64,000 nucleotides of DNA from Eubacterium sp. Its GTDB lineage: Bacteria > Bacillota > Clostridia > Lachnospirales > Lachnospiraceae. The notes under the pieces were generated by a model. It saw only the letters and a list, made by a program, of their open reading frames with translations. It had not been told where the DNA came from and ran no database searches. Shown here one piece after another: positions 43,674 to 51,856 of this stretch; within the stretch, counting starts at the first letter, position 1, and each line of letters starts with the position of its first letter. Made by a program: the position numbers and the translations under genes. The stretch covers positions 33,065 through 97,064 of the forward strand of contig JAFXZW010000005.1 of assembly GCA_017541035.1 (NCBI GenBank), given 5' to 3'.

Positions 43674-44186
43674 CTACTCCTCCATCATTCCCGGGATCAA
43701 CCTCACTGTGATCTTCTTATTCTCCACATCCACTTTCGGAATGAAAGCATCTACTGCCGGGATCAGGAATTCCTTTCCGTTATCCCTGCGGATACGGTAA
43801 ACATCCTGTGCCCCGGTTTCCATATAGTCCTCCAGAATACCCAGGTGGTTTCCCTCCTCATCAACCACCTCTCCGCCAAGGATATCCGCGATATAGTATT
43901 CCCCCTCCTCCAGAGGGATGGCATTGGCTCTGTCGATATAGAGTTCCTTCTGCTTCAGAGGCATAGCCTCCTCGATGGTGGTGATCTCCTGAAAGCCGAG
44001 AATCACAAGATTTTTAAAATACCGGGCACTGATTACCGTAAGAGGCCTGTACTCCCTCCTGTCCAAAAGATAACAGGTTTTCAGGGAGGAAAAACGGGAA
44101 GGATCCTCCGTAGTGGGAAAGACCTTCACTTCTCCCTTCAATCCGTGTGTAGTTGTTATCACTCCGATCCGGAAATATTCCTCCAT
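43674..44186 (-). CDS. rimM: 16S rRNA processing protein RimM
   Basis: Assists 30S maturation by binding S19. The 170-residue protein has an N-terminal beta-barrel (FRIGVITTTHGLKGEVKVFP) and a C-terminal PRC-barrel (VVDEEGNHLGILEDYMETGAQDVYRI; EFLIPAVDAFIPKVDVENKKI). The ATG at 44186 follows AAGGAG; the longer frame runs into a terminator and is not coding. It lies between khpA and trmD. Confidence 0.95.
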   Translation of the reverse strand: MEEYFRIGVITTTHGLKGEVKVFPTTEDPSRFSSLKTCYLLDRREYRPLTVISARYFKNLVILGFQEITTIEEAMPLKQKELYIDRANAIPLEEGEYYIADILGGEVVDEEGNHLGILEDYMETGAQDVYRIRRDNGKEFLIPAVDAFIPKVDVENKKITVRLIPGMMEE

Positions 44187-44211
44187 AATATCAGTCACTC
44201 CTTTTTTTCGT

Positions 44212-44252
44212 AAAAAAAACTCCGCGAGTCCGTTTGACGGTCCCACGGAGTT
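44212..44252 (-). terminator. Terminator between khpA and rimM
   Basis: Minus-strand AACTCCGTGGGACCG, TCAAA loop, CGGACTCGCGGAGTT, then eight T. It lies inside an otherwise classic operon, so rimM-trmD expression must rely on readthrough or an unseen promoter. Confidence 0.85.
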
Positions 44253-44269
44253 TCTTCAGGCTACAGGGA

Positions 44270-44497
44270 TTATTTGATATCCACAACAACCTTTTTATCG
44301 CTTTTCGACGCAGCGGCCTTTACCACGGTACGGATAGCCTTTGCGATACGTCCGCTTTTTCCGATAACCTTACCCATATCCTCCGGTGCCACTGTGAGCT
44401 CCAGCGTTATCGTATATTCATCTGTGGTTTCGGTAACAACTACCTGATCCGGAGCGTCTACGAGAGATTTTGCGATGATTTCCACTAATTCCTTCAT
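44270..44497 (-). CDS. khpA: KH-domain RNA-binding protein KhpA
   Basis: A 75-residue KH protein with the RNA-binding loop GKVIGKSGRIAKAIRTVVKA (GKSG). In Firmicutes KhpA pairs with KhpB/Jag and affects cell division and RNA. GGAGG precedes the ATG. Its position right after rpsP is the conserved one. Confidence 0.95.
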   Translation of the reverse strand: MKELVEIIAKSLVDAPDQVVVTETTDEYTITLELTVAPEDMGKVIGKSGRIAKAIRTVVKAAASKSDKKVVVDIK

Positions 44498-44525
44498 GCT
44501 GAAATCCTCCTCTTAAATGTTCCGG

Positions 44526-44771
44526 TTATTTCTCGATCCCCGCCTGCTTGAAAAGCTTTGCTACTGTCTCAGTCGGCTGAGCACCGTTGCCAAGCCACTT
44601 CTTGGCTGCCTCAGCGTCAATCTTTACTACGCTGGGCTCCTGATTCGGATCGTAGCTTCCGATCTCATCGATAACGCTTCCGTCTCTTGCAGATCTGGAA
44701 TCCGCAACCACTACACGGTATACCGGATGCTTCTTATATCCCAGTCTTCTTAATCTGATCTTTACTGCCAT
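44526..44771 (-). CDS. rpsP: 30S ribosomal protein S16
   Basis: The 81-residue protein starts [19 protein letters not shown] after Met, the S16 signature, followed by [11 protein letters not shown]. Length is normal. AGGAGG precedes the ATG. It follows ffh by 65 bases. Confidence 0.98.
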   Translation of the reverse strand: MAVKIRLRRLGYKKHPVYRVVVADSRSARDGSVIDEIGSYDPNQEPSVVKIDAEAAKKWLGNGAQPTETVAKLFKQAGIEK

Positions 44772-44836
44772 TTTTCTTTCCTCCTGAAAAAATGAAATAT
44801 ATCTACAGGCTTTCTGCCCTGTGACCTAATGTAATA

Positions 44837-46180
44837 CTAAAATCCGAAGGGTGAGAATCTGCGGCGCTTCTTGCCCTTGCCGCCCATCATGCCGGACAGC
44901 TGCTTCATCATCTTCTTGGACTGTTCAAACTGCTTGAAAAAGCGGTTCACCTCTGCCATATCCAGGCCACAGCCCCTGGCGATTCTCTGCTTCCGGCTGA
45001 TGTTGATCAGATCCGGATTCTCGCGTTCGGCGGGAGTCATGGATAAAATGATTGCCTTCGGATGGGACATGGCATTCTCATCAATCTCAACATCCTTCAT
45101 CTTCTTTCCCATACCGGGAAGCATATCCATGATATCCGTCAGACTGCCGATCTTATCCATCTGTTCCATCTGAGCAAGAAAATCATTGAAATTATAGCTG
45201 GCCTTGCGCAGCTTCTCCTGCATTTCGTAGGCTTGTTCCTCATCGATGGCCGCCTGTGCCTTTTCGATCAGGCTTTCCACATCTCCCATACCCAGGATAC
45301 GGGATGCCATACGCTCCGGATAGAAAGGCTCAAGATCCGTAAGCTTTTCTCCCATACCGGCATAGAAAATGGGTTTTCCGGTTACGGAGCGAATGGAAAG
45401 CGCCGCACCGCCCCGGGTGTCGCCGTCAAGCTTTGTCAGGATGACGCCATCGATCCCCAGCTCGTTATGGAAGGTAGTTGCCACATTTACCGCATCCTGG
45501 CCGGTCATGGAATCCACGGTCAGCAAAGTGTAGTCCACCGTTACCTCTGCCTTGATATCCCGAAGCTCCTGCATCAAAGCCTCGTCGATATGAAGACGCC
45601 CGGCGGTATCGATCATCACCAGCTGGATATTCTCTTTCTTCGCATGAGCAAGAGCCGCCTTGACAATGTCCACGGGGCGGTGATCCGTACCCATGGTGAA
45701 GACGGGCACTCCCACCTTCTCACCGTTGATCTGCAGCTGCTGAATTGCGGCAGGCCTGTAAATATCGGCAGCCACAAGAAGACATTTCTTACCCTTATTC
45801 TTGTACTGTCCGGCCAGCTTCGCAATGGTTGTCGTCTTACCGGCGCCCTGAAGGCCGCACATCATGATCACGGTCTGCTCATTGGAGGGGCGGAGCTTGA
45901 TCTCCGTCACTTCATCTCCCAGGAGGGAAACCATTTCCTCCTTTACGATCTTCACCACCATGTGCCCGGGGTTCAGACCCTTCATCACTTCCTCGCCAAC
46001 GGCCCGGTCACTGACAGAATTGACGAATTGCTTAACCACCTTGAAGTTTACGTCCGCCTCCAGCAGCGCACGCTTTACTTCCTTCATGGCCTCCTTGATA
46101 TCGTCTTCTGTCAGAACGCCTTTGGAACGAAGCTTCTTGAAAACATTCTGTAATTTATCGCTTAAACTGTCAAATGCCAT
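44837..46180 (-). CDS. ffh: Signal recognition particle protein Ffh
   Basis: GTPase that targets membrane and secreted proteins to the translocon with the 4.5S/6S RNA and FtsY. The 447-residue protein has the N domain, G1 GLQGAGKTT, G3 DTAGR, G4 TKLDGDTRGG, and a Met-rich M domain (from about 305) with RIARGCGLDM and a basic C-terminus. GAGG precedes the ATG at 46180; a GTG two codons earlier is less likely. It is preceded by ylxM. Confidence 0.98.
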   Translation of the reverse strand: MAFDSLSDKLQNVFKKLRSKGVLTEDDIKEAMKEVKRALLEADVNFKVVKQFVNSVSDRAVGEEVMKGLNPGHMVVKIVKEEMVSLLGDEVTEIKLRPSNEQTVIMMCGLQGAGKTTTIAKLAGQYKNKGKKCLLVAADIYRPAAIQQLQINGEKVGVPVFTMGTDHRPVDIVKAALAHAKKENIQLVMIDTAGRLHIDEALMQELRDIKAEVTVDYTLLTVDSMTGQDAVNVATTFHNELGIDGVILTKLDGDTRGGAALSIRSVTGKPIFYAGMGEKLTDLEPFYPERMASRILGMGDVESLIEKAQAAIDEEQAYEMQEKLRKASYNFNDFLAQMEQMDKIGSLTDIMDMLPGMGKKMKDVEIDENAMSHPKAIILSMTPAERENPDLINISRKQRIARGCGLDMAEVNRFFKQFEQSKKMMKQLSGMMGGKGKKRRRFSPFGF

Positions 46181-46239
46181 AAGCACCTCTAATTCTTATC
46201 CGAATTCTTTCGAGATTCTTCTTGCAGAAGCATTCCTCT

Positions 46240-46608
46240 CTACAGCCGTGAGATCAGCTCATCTGCTTTCTTCAGGATATCATCTGTCAGGCGGAGCATC
46301 CCTGGTTCTTTTCCGGACTCATCCAGCTGATTCTTCAGCTCCTCCGCACTTTCTTTAAGCTCCTGAAGTTCTTTTTTCATACTGAGAAAACGCTCTACCA
46401 TGTGAAGCTTCTTCTCATACTCCTCCAGCTGTTTATCACAGCGGCGGATCATATCATAGGCACCCTGCCTGGAAATATTCTCATTCCGGGCAAGCTCGGA
46501 ATAGGACAGATCCTCCATCACCACGGCTTCATACGCCTGTCTCTGATGAGGCGTCAGTAGCTCGCCGTAAAAATCATATAGCATCGTCTGCTGCACGATC
46601 CGCTCCAT
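46240..46608 (-). CDS. ylxM: YlxM, helix-turn-helix SRP-associated protein
   Basis: A 122-residue sigma-70 region 4-like protein: LYDFYGELLTPHQRQAYEAV, then SYSELARNENISRQGAYDMI as helix-turn-helix, and a helical tail. YlxM proteins accompany ffh in Gram-positives. The ATG at 46608 follows GGGGGA; upstream codons of the open frame overlap the promoter. Confidence 0.93.
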   Translation of the reverse strand: MERIVQQTMLYDFYGELLTPHQRQAYEAVVMEDLSYSELARNENISRQGAYDMIRRCDKQLEEYEKKLHMVERFLSMKKELQELKESAEELKNQLDESGKEPGMLRLTDDILKKADELISRL

Positions 46609-46636
46609 AGAATATCCCCCACACTCAACTTTCCAC

Positions 46637-46665
46637 ATGGTACTACAAAGCAGAAAAAGTGTCAA
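46637..46665 (-). promoter_or_regulatory. Sigma-A promoter of the ylxM-ffh operon
   Basis: Minus-strand TTGACA (46660-46665), 17-base spacer, TACCAT (46637-46642). The TGA within the -35 is the stop codon of the upstream sce7726-like gene. Confidence 0.75.
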
Positions 46666-47351
46666 GTGTTTTTTCTTGACACTTTCGAACCGTTTTCTGT
46701 AACATCAGGATCACTTTTTTTCTTTCTTCCCACATAATGCTTTGTATGCGCTCTCTTCCTGTCTCCGCTCATTTTCTTCCTGATATGCTTTTTCACGGTT
46801 AAAGTCTTCTGCTCATCAAAAACGGTGTAATCCCGTTCAAAAATCAGATCGGTCATCTGCTTCTTCAGGACATCATGATCAATATTTCCGAGCAGATATT
46901 CCCTGATAAACTGCCGGCTCTTCTGTCTGTATTTCGGACAACCGTTCATGTCAAGCAGGGCAAACAGTTCTCTCTTCCACATGAGAAGGATCTGCTCCTC
47001 AAGCCGCGCATAGGGATTATCGTCCGCTCCCCTGTCCAGAAATGATCCTTCATCCGTTACGGCAATGATCCCCCAGTGCTCCGGCACATGCTCCGCCACA
47101 TGCTTCCGGTGGCTTCCTCCTACCACAATGTAGCAGAAGTCACAGAAACGGTCGTAATCCTTTATCTGGGTGGCAAGCCGGGTGTAGGTATCGTGATCGG
47201 ATTTGATCTCAAAGCCCACGATGTATCCGTCCAGCACACCCAGTACATCCGCACGGGAGCCCTGTATGACCTTTTCTTCGATCACACGGATCTTTCCGAA
47301 CTGTTCATCCAGAAAATCAAAAAGCGGTTCCCTCATATCCCGGTCCAGCAT
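46662..47351 (-). CDS. sce7726-like PD-(D/E)XK-fold protein
   Basis: A 229-residue protein with REPLFDFLDEQFGK near the start and a restriction-endonuclease-like core: Asp in SRADVLGVLDG, then FEIKSDHDTYTRL as the ExK motif, followed by a strand YDRFCDFCYIVVG. This pattern fits the sce7726/MmcB-related nuclease-fold family, of unclear role, possibly DNA repair or defence. The C-terminal 40 residues are very basic. It is not part of the ffh unit, whose promoter overlaps its stop. Confidence 0.75.
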   Translation of the reverse strand: MLDRDMREPLFDFLDEQFGKIRVIEEKVIQGSRADVLGVLDGYIVGFEIKSDHDTYTRLATQIKDYDRFCDFCYIVVGGSHRKHVAEHVPEHWGIIAVTDEGSFLDRGADDNPYARLEEQILLMWKRELFALLDMNGCPKYRQKSRQFIREYLLGNIDHDVLKKQMTDLIFERDYTVFDEQKTLTVKKHIRKKMSGDRKRAHTKHYVGRKKKSDPDVTENGSKVSRKNT

Positions 47352-47437
47352 GCCGGCCTAACCTCCTTTTTCTTCGACCTCACGGCCTTATTGCGCATCG
47401 AGCAGAAATGATAATGCACCATATCGCGCAAACTAAC

Positions 47438-47469
47438 GAAAGCCACAGAAGAATCCTCCTGTGGCTTTC
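47438..47469 (-). terminator. Hairpin after the HPr-like gene
   Basis: Minus-strand GAAAGCCACAG and CTGTGGCTTTC form a perfect 11 bp stem with a 10-base loop; the following T content is moderate (GTTAGTTTG), so it is a plausible but not ideal terminator. Confidence 0.65.
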
Positions 47470-47488
47470 CGGCTTTCATGACGGTTTC

Positions 47489-47722
47489 CTACTCAACGAT
47501 ATAGGGCTTCAACGCGTCCATAATGGCATCCATATCCTTGTCGGCATAGATATTCAGATCAATGGGCTTGGAGATATCCAGACTGAAGATACCCATGATG
47601 GACTTTGCATCGATCACATAACGGCCGGCAACCAGATCAAAATCTGCCGAAAAACCGCTGATGTCATTTACAAACGCCTTTACCTTATCGATCGAACTGA
47701 GCGATACCTTAACTGTAGTCAT
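47489..47722 (-). CDS. HPr-family protein without the catalytic histidine (Crh-like)
   Basis: A 77-residue protein with the HPr fold length. The regulatory Ser46-type motif is conserved (DAKSIMGIFSLDIS), but the usual GLHARPA segment with the phospho-acceptor His is replaced by a segment reading KVKAFVND. It therefore cannot act in PTS phosphotransfer. Like Bacillus Crh it may be phosphorylated on Ser by HPr kinase and serve carbon regulation. GGAGGAAGG precedes the ATG. It is divergent from mtaB. An extended -10 (TGATATGAT) with TTGCTT 17 bases upstream is a candidate promoter near 47810. Confidence 0.8.
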   Translation of the reverse strand: MTTVKVSLSSIDKVKAFVNDISGFSADFDLVAGRYVIDAKSIMGIFSLDISKPIDLNIYADKDMDAIMDALKPYIVE

Positions 47723-47911
47723 ATTTTCCCTTCCTCCGAAATAAAATGATTTGCAACCATTCCGCCCAACCGCGCCGAATAATTACGATGATTTTTAACA
47801 TCATTTATGCTATCATATCACATAGTCCGTTCAAAAGCAAAATGATTTTATCGGCTTACGCCGGACAATCAGGATCCTCTGACGGAAGAAATAACTGCAA
47901 AGGAAATGAAA

Positions 47912-49240
47912 ATGAAAATGAATCTCCTGTCTGGAAAAAAAGTCTATATCCTTACCCTCGGCTGCAAGGTAAACCAGTATGAGTCCGACGCCATGCTGGA
48001 AGCACTGCTTGCAAACGGCGCCGCAGCGGGTAGTGAGGATGATGCGGATATCTGCATCGTGAATACCTGCTCCGTGACGAATATCGCGGACAGGAAATCC
48101 CGGCAGATGCTGTCCCGACTGAAGAAAGAGAATCCGGAAGCCCTGATCGCCGCCACCGGCTGTTATATCCAGGCCCTGGCAGATCCGGCCGGAAAGAACC
48201 GGGACGCCTCCGGAGCCGATTATCTGTCCTCCGTGGACCTGATCATCGGAAATAACCGAAAAAGGGATATCGTGCGCATACTGACGGAATATCTTACAAA
48301 TGGTCAGGCTGTGGATACGGTGGTCGACATCGCAAAGGATCCCGAATTTGAGGACCTTCGTATCCGTATGCCTCTCTCCCATACCCGCAGCTATATCAAG
48401 ATCCAGGACGGCTGCAACAGCTTCTGTGCCTACTGCATCATACCCTATGTCCGCGGACGTATCCGGAATAAATCATTGACGGCCATCCGCCGGGAGGCGG
48501 AAATCCTGGCGGAAAATGGTGTCCGGGAGCTGGTTCTGACAGGAATCAATCTGTCCTCCTATGGCGATATCGGGGAATATGACCTTGGGGATGTGATCGA
48601 AGCGATCCATGACATTCCGGGGCTTATCCGTATCCGTCTCAGTTCTCTGGAGCCCCGGATCCTGACGGAAGATTTCCTGACACGGATCAGCCGGCTTCCG
48701 AAGCTGTGTCCGCATTTTCATCTCTCCCTGCAAAGCGCCTGTGATACGGTTCTCAGGCGAATGAACAGGAAATATACCGTGACGGATATCGAAACCATCG
48801 TGGAAAGGCTGCGCCGGTATTACGACCGTCCTGCCCTTACTGCGGATATCATCGTTGGTTTCCCGGGTGAAACGGAGGAGGAATTCGAATCCACCTTCCA
48901 TACGCTGGAGAAGCTCTCCCTTTACGAGATGCATGTCTTTAAATACTCCCGCCGGAAAGGTACCGCTGCGGACGCCATGAAGGATCAGATTCCCGAACCC
49001 GTCAAGACGGAGCGCTCAGCCCGCCTCATCGCTCTCGGAGAAAGGAACAAAAAGAGCTTCGAAGCATCCTTTGCGGCTGAATCCCTTTCTGTTCTCATTG
49101 AAGAGATTGTGGAAAACCCGTCGGGCTCCTGTTACCGTGGACATACGGAACGCTATCTTTTGGTGGATATCCCCTGCAAAGCCGTGGGCGATAAAGAACC
49201 GGATTCCGGCCGCATCAACACGGTATGCGTATTCCGCTGA
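47912..49240 (+). CDS. mtaB: tRNA t6A37 methylthiotransferase MtaB
   Basis: Radical SAM enzyme that converts t6A37 to ms2t6A37. The 442-residue protein has the N-terminal UPF0004 domain (YILTLGCKVNQYESDAML; further cluster Cys in NTCSVTN and TGCYIQ), the radical SAM triad CNSFCAYCIIPYVRG, and a C-terminal TRAM domain. Three in-frame ATGs (47906, 47912, 47918) follow AAAGG; 47912 has the best spacing. It has a strong terminator. Confidence 0.93.
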   Translation: MKMNLLSGKKVYILTLGCKVNQYESDAMLEALLANGAAAGSEDDADICIVNTCSVTNIADRKSRQMLSRLKKENPEALIAATGCYIQALADPAGKNRDASGADYLSSVDLIIGNNRKRDIVRILTEYLTNGQAVDTVVDIAKDPEFEDLRIRMPLSHTRSYIKIQDGCNSFCAYCIIPYVRGRIRNKSLTAIRREAEILAENGVRELVLTGINLSSYGDIGEYDLGDVIEAIHDIPGLIRIRLSSLEPRILTEDFLTRISRLPKLCPHFHLSLQSACDTVLRRMNRKYTVTDIETIVERLRRYYDRPALTADIIVGFPGETEEEFESTFHTLEKLSLYEMHVFKYSRRKGTAADAMKDQIPEPVKTERSARLIALGERNKKSFEASFAAESLSVLIEEIVENPSGSCYRGHTERYLLVDIPCKAVGDKEPDSGRINTVCVFR

Positions 49241-49265
49241 AGGTTCTTCGGCAAACTGTGTTATT

Positions 49266-49304
49266 GAAAAAAAGCGGTTCCCTTTTACGGGAACCGTTCT
49301 TTTT
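49266..49304. terminator. Terminator after mtaB, shared with the PaaI gene
   Basis: CGGTTCCC, TTTTAC loop, GGGAACCG, then TTCTTTTTAT on plus; AAAAAAA on the other side gives a U-tract on minus. Converging genes. Confidence 0.9.
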
Positions 49305-49704
49305 ATCTGATTTTGAATGCCGTTCCCGTAAAGAATGCAACGTCCCGGCCCGTATCGTCTTTTACGCTGACATTGACAATGGTACTTGTCCTTCCGTCCT
49401 TAATACACTCTGCACTGGCGATGAGTTTATTGCCCTTCGGCGCGCTTAAATAATTGATACTTACCTGCTGGGCCACGGACAGCCTGTGGATCTGATTGGA
49501 TGTGATCGCCAGCGCAAAATCCGCCAATGTAAAGATCACGCCTCCCATTACGCCTCCATAGGCATTCCGGTGATCATCCCGAAGCTCCATACTGCAGACA
49601 CACCCCGTCTCCGAAAGACTGTCGAGCTGCATTCCGTTCTTCGTTGCGAACTGATCCCCTTTAAAAAACTCTCTTGCCTCCTCCAGTGACTGAAAAGTAG
49701 CCAT
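49303..49704 (-). CDS. PaaI-family hotdog thioesterase
   Basis: A 133-residue single hotdog domain. The segment RNAYGGVMGGVIFTLADFALAI is the PaaI/4HBT long helix with its Gly-Gly turn and Asp. It should hydrolyse an acyl- or aryl-CoA. AGGAGG precedes the ATG. The aryl-CoA ligase and indolepyruvate oxidoreductase genes at 54.7-58.5 kb make an aryl-CoA a possible substrate, but they are not adjacent. Confidence 0.88.
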   Translation of the reverse strand: MATFQSLEEAREFFKGDQFATKNGMQLDSLSETGCVCSMELRDDHRNAYGGVMGGVIFTLADFALAITSNQIHRLSVAQQVSINYLSAPKGNKLIASAECIKDGRTSTIVNVSVKDDTGRDVAFFTGTAFKIR

Positions 49705-49727
49705 CTCTGTCCTCCTTCCTATGAAAG

Positions 49728-49758
49728 CAAAAACCCCGCAACCATACGGTTACGAGGT
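49728..49758 (-). terminator. Terminator after tRNA-Glu
   Basis: Minus-strand ACCTCGTAACC, GTAT loop, GGTTGCGGGGT, then TTTTG. It lies 7 bases past the tRNA. Confidence 0.8.
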
Positions 49759-49764
49759 CTTATC

Positions 49765-49836
49765 TAGTCCGTAGGGGAATCGAACCCCTGTTTCCGCCGT
49801 GAGAGGGCGGCGTCTTAGCCGCTTGACCAACGGACC
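49765..49836 (-). tRNA. tRNA-Glu (anticodon CTC)
   Basis: The minus-strand sequence folds into a complete cloverleaf: acceptor GGTCCGT with ACGGACT, D arm GTC/GAC, anticodon stem CCGCC/GGCGG with loop CTCTCAC (anticodon CTC, reading GAG), T arm AGGGG TTCGATT CCCCT and discriminator A. The first acceptor pair is G1-U72. CCA is not encoded. It has its own promoter and terminator. Confidence 0.95.
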
Positions 49837-49857
49837 TTATGTCCTGACGACTTGCTT

Positions 49858-49886
49858 AGTATATCAAACCCGCACATAGAATGCAA
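49858..49886 (-). promoter_or_regulatory. Promoter of tRNA-Glu
   Basis: Minus-strand TTGCAT (49881-49886), 17-base spacer, TATACT (49858-49863), 22 bases before the tRNA. Confidence 0.8.
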
Positions 49887-49911
49887 GAACTTTTTTTTAT
49901 TTTTTATCTCT

Positions 49912-49940
49912 TTGACGAATTCCTTTCTGAATAGTATACT
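49912..49940 (+). promoter_or_regulatory. Promoter of the SpoIIE phosphatase gene
   Basis: TTGACG (49912-49917), 17 bases, TATACT (49935-49940), back-to-back with the tRNA promoter. Confidence 0.75.
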
Positions 49941-49983
49941 TATTTTTTAGATGCCAGATGCATGATAATCGAACGGAGGATAT

Positions 49984-51786
49984 ATGGAAAAAGTAAAGAA
50001 GAAAAAGAAAAAAGACTGGAAGCTTCTTTTTCAGGTAGGAGTATTCTTTGCCATTATTTTTCCTTTGCTGATCGGCGTTTCCGCCCTCATCCAGGTAAAA
50101 GGCAATATATACTCTTATCTGGAAGCAAAGCAGGAATTCCTGAAGCCGCTTAGCTCTAAAATGATCAAATATTTCGATTATATGGGAAATCCCGGATGGT
50201 TTTTTGATTTCTGGGCAAAATATCCTGAAGTAGCCAAAGCATTTATGAATACCGAAGATGAATATTATCGGGAAATGACAAATGATTTTCCGTTCAATCC
50301 AGAGGTTGTGGATTTTGATCTGCCCTCCTATGATCCCGATAAACTGGACACTTACACCAAACGTCAGAAAGGGCAGCTTGCGGTATATATGTATCAGGAA
50401 ATACTCACCTTTGAGCTCCTCAGCATTTTCCAGATGCAAAATGAACGATTCATGGTTATTGACGTCAGCGATGAGCTCTGGGGAACCTGCTATTATGATT
50501 CATCGGATTACATGGATATCCTCTGGAGTGATGATGATCTCAGTGAAGGTCAGAACTCTTTGGGTAAGGATTACAGCGAAGTTCTGAATGCTCTATCCGG
50601 TATCAAGGACGTTAAGAGAACGAAGACCACAACATTTGAACGTTTTGATTCTCCGAAGGACGGAAACTATTACTACCTGTGTATGGCCCCGATCCTTTCG
50701 AAGGGGGAAGTCCGGGCGGTTCTTGTCCTCAGCAATGACTGGAGTGAATATCATTCCACTGTCATGAGGCAGCTGCTTCTGATCGTCGGAATCAGCGCCC
50801 TGGTCATCCTTGTTGCATCCATCCTTCTTCTCTATCTGATCAACCGCTCTGCTATCCGTCCTCTGGGCAAGGTGCAGAAGGGTGTCCGCGAATACATCGT
50901 AACAAAGCAAAGCGCTCCCATCGTCCAAAAGATGAATGAGATCAGACAGCGAAATGAGTTCGGTGTTTTGGCAGATGATGTATCCCAGCTGGTGGTGGAA
51001 ATGGACCGTCACACCTCCGAGATTGAAAAGCTGACCGGAGAAAGGGAGCGTGTCGCCACAGAGCTCTCACTGGCAGCCAATATCCAGATGGGAGTTCTGC
51101 CCGTGAACTTCCCGAATGAGCCGGATTATGAGATTCATGCCAGCATGACACCGGCCAAGGAGGTCGGAGGCGACCTGTATGATTTCTTCGATATCGATGA
51201 CACACACCTCGGTCTCGTTATCGGCGATGTCTCCGGTAAAGGCGTTCCCGCCTCCCTCTTCATGATGATTTCCAAATTACTGATCCAGGAATACGGGAAA
51301 TCGAATATCTCTCCCGCCATGGTCCTTGCCAAGGCCAATCAGACACTTTGTAAGAATAACACCAATGATATGTTCGTAACCGTCTGGTTCGGTATTCTGG
51401 ACCGCACCACCGGTAAGATCACTGCCGCCAGTGCCGGTCATGAATTCCCGATCCTTCGGGATCCCGACGGAGAATTCCGCCTGATCAAGGATCGTCACGG
51501 TTTCGTCCTGGGCGGTATGGAAATGAGCAGATACAAGGATTATGAACTGGAACTTCAGCCCGGCGGTACTCTCCTTCTCTATACGGACGGTGCGGCTGAA
51601 GCAACCAATGCCGAAAATGAACTTTTCGGGACCGATCGTATGCTGGATGCCCTGAATCAACACCTCGATGATCATCCAAAGGAAGTGATCGCACACCTGA
51701 CAGAAGCCATCGAAGCATTCGTAGGAGATGCTCCTCAGTTTGATGATCTGACGATGCTCTGCGTGAGATATAACGGGCAATCCTGA
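49984..51786 (+). CDS. Membrane SpoIIE-type (RsbU-like) PP2C phosphatase
   Basis: A 600-residue protein with a Lys-rich start, a membrane helix (about 14-36), an extracytoplasmic sensor (about 38-258), a second helix (about 260-285), a HAMP-like linker (to about 345) and a C-terminal SpoIIE phosphatase domain. Metal-site motifs KEVGGDLYDFF, LVIGDVSGKGVPASLFM, YTDGAAEA and DDLTML are complete. Such enzymes dephosphorylate anti-anti-sigma factors to trigger partner switching; no RsbV or RsbW gene is beside it. GGAGG precedes the ATG. Confidence 0.92.
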   Translation: MEKVKKKKKKDWKLLFQVGVFFAIIFPLLIGVSALIQVKGNIYSYLEAKQEFLKPLSSKMIKYFDYMGNPGWFFDFWAKYPEVAKAFMNTEDEYYREMTNDFPFNPEVVDFDLPSYDPDKLDTYTKRQKGQLAVYMYQEILTFELLSIFQMQNERFMVIDVSDELWGTCYYDSSDYMDILWSDDDLSEGQNSLGKDYSEVLNALSGIKDVKRTKTTTFERFDSPKDGNYYYLCMAPILSKGEVRAVLVLSNDWSEYHSTVMRQLLLIVGISALVILVASILLLYLINRSAIRPLGKVQKGVREYIVTKQSAPIVQKMNEIRQRNEFGVLADDVSQLVVEMDRHTSEIEKLTGERERVATELSLAANIQMGVLPVNFPNEPDYEIHASMTPAKEVGGDLYDFFDIDDTHLGLVIGDVSGKGVPASLFMMISKLLIQEYGKSNISPAMVLAKANQTLCKNNTNDMFVTVWFGILDRTTGKITAASAGHEFPILRDPDGEFRLIKDRHGFVLGGMEMSRYKDYELELQPGGTLLLYTDGAAEATNAENELFGTDRMLDALNQHLDDHPKEVIAHLTEAIEAFVGDAPQFDDLTMLCVRYNGQS

Positions 51787-51806
51787 TCCGATTATTCCGA
51801 AGAATG

Positions 51807-51842
51807 AAAAACAGCACTGCCAAAACCGGCAGTGCTGTTTTT
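51807..51842. terminator. Bidirectional terminator
   Basis: AAAAACAGCACTGCC, AAAACC loop, GGCAGTGCTGTTTTT: a perfect 15 bp inverted repeat with U-tracts on both strands, between the phosphatase and the leucine-rich protein genes. Confidence 0.95.
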
Positions 51843-51856
51843 ACGTGATACCGCTA

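Noticed and set aside
45062-46153. 363-codon plus-strand frame
   Set aside because: Antisense to ffh, with His/Leu-rich composition typical of a shadow frame.
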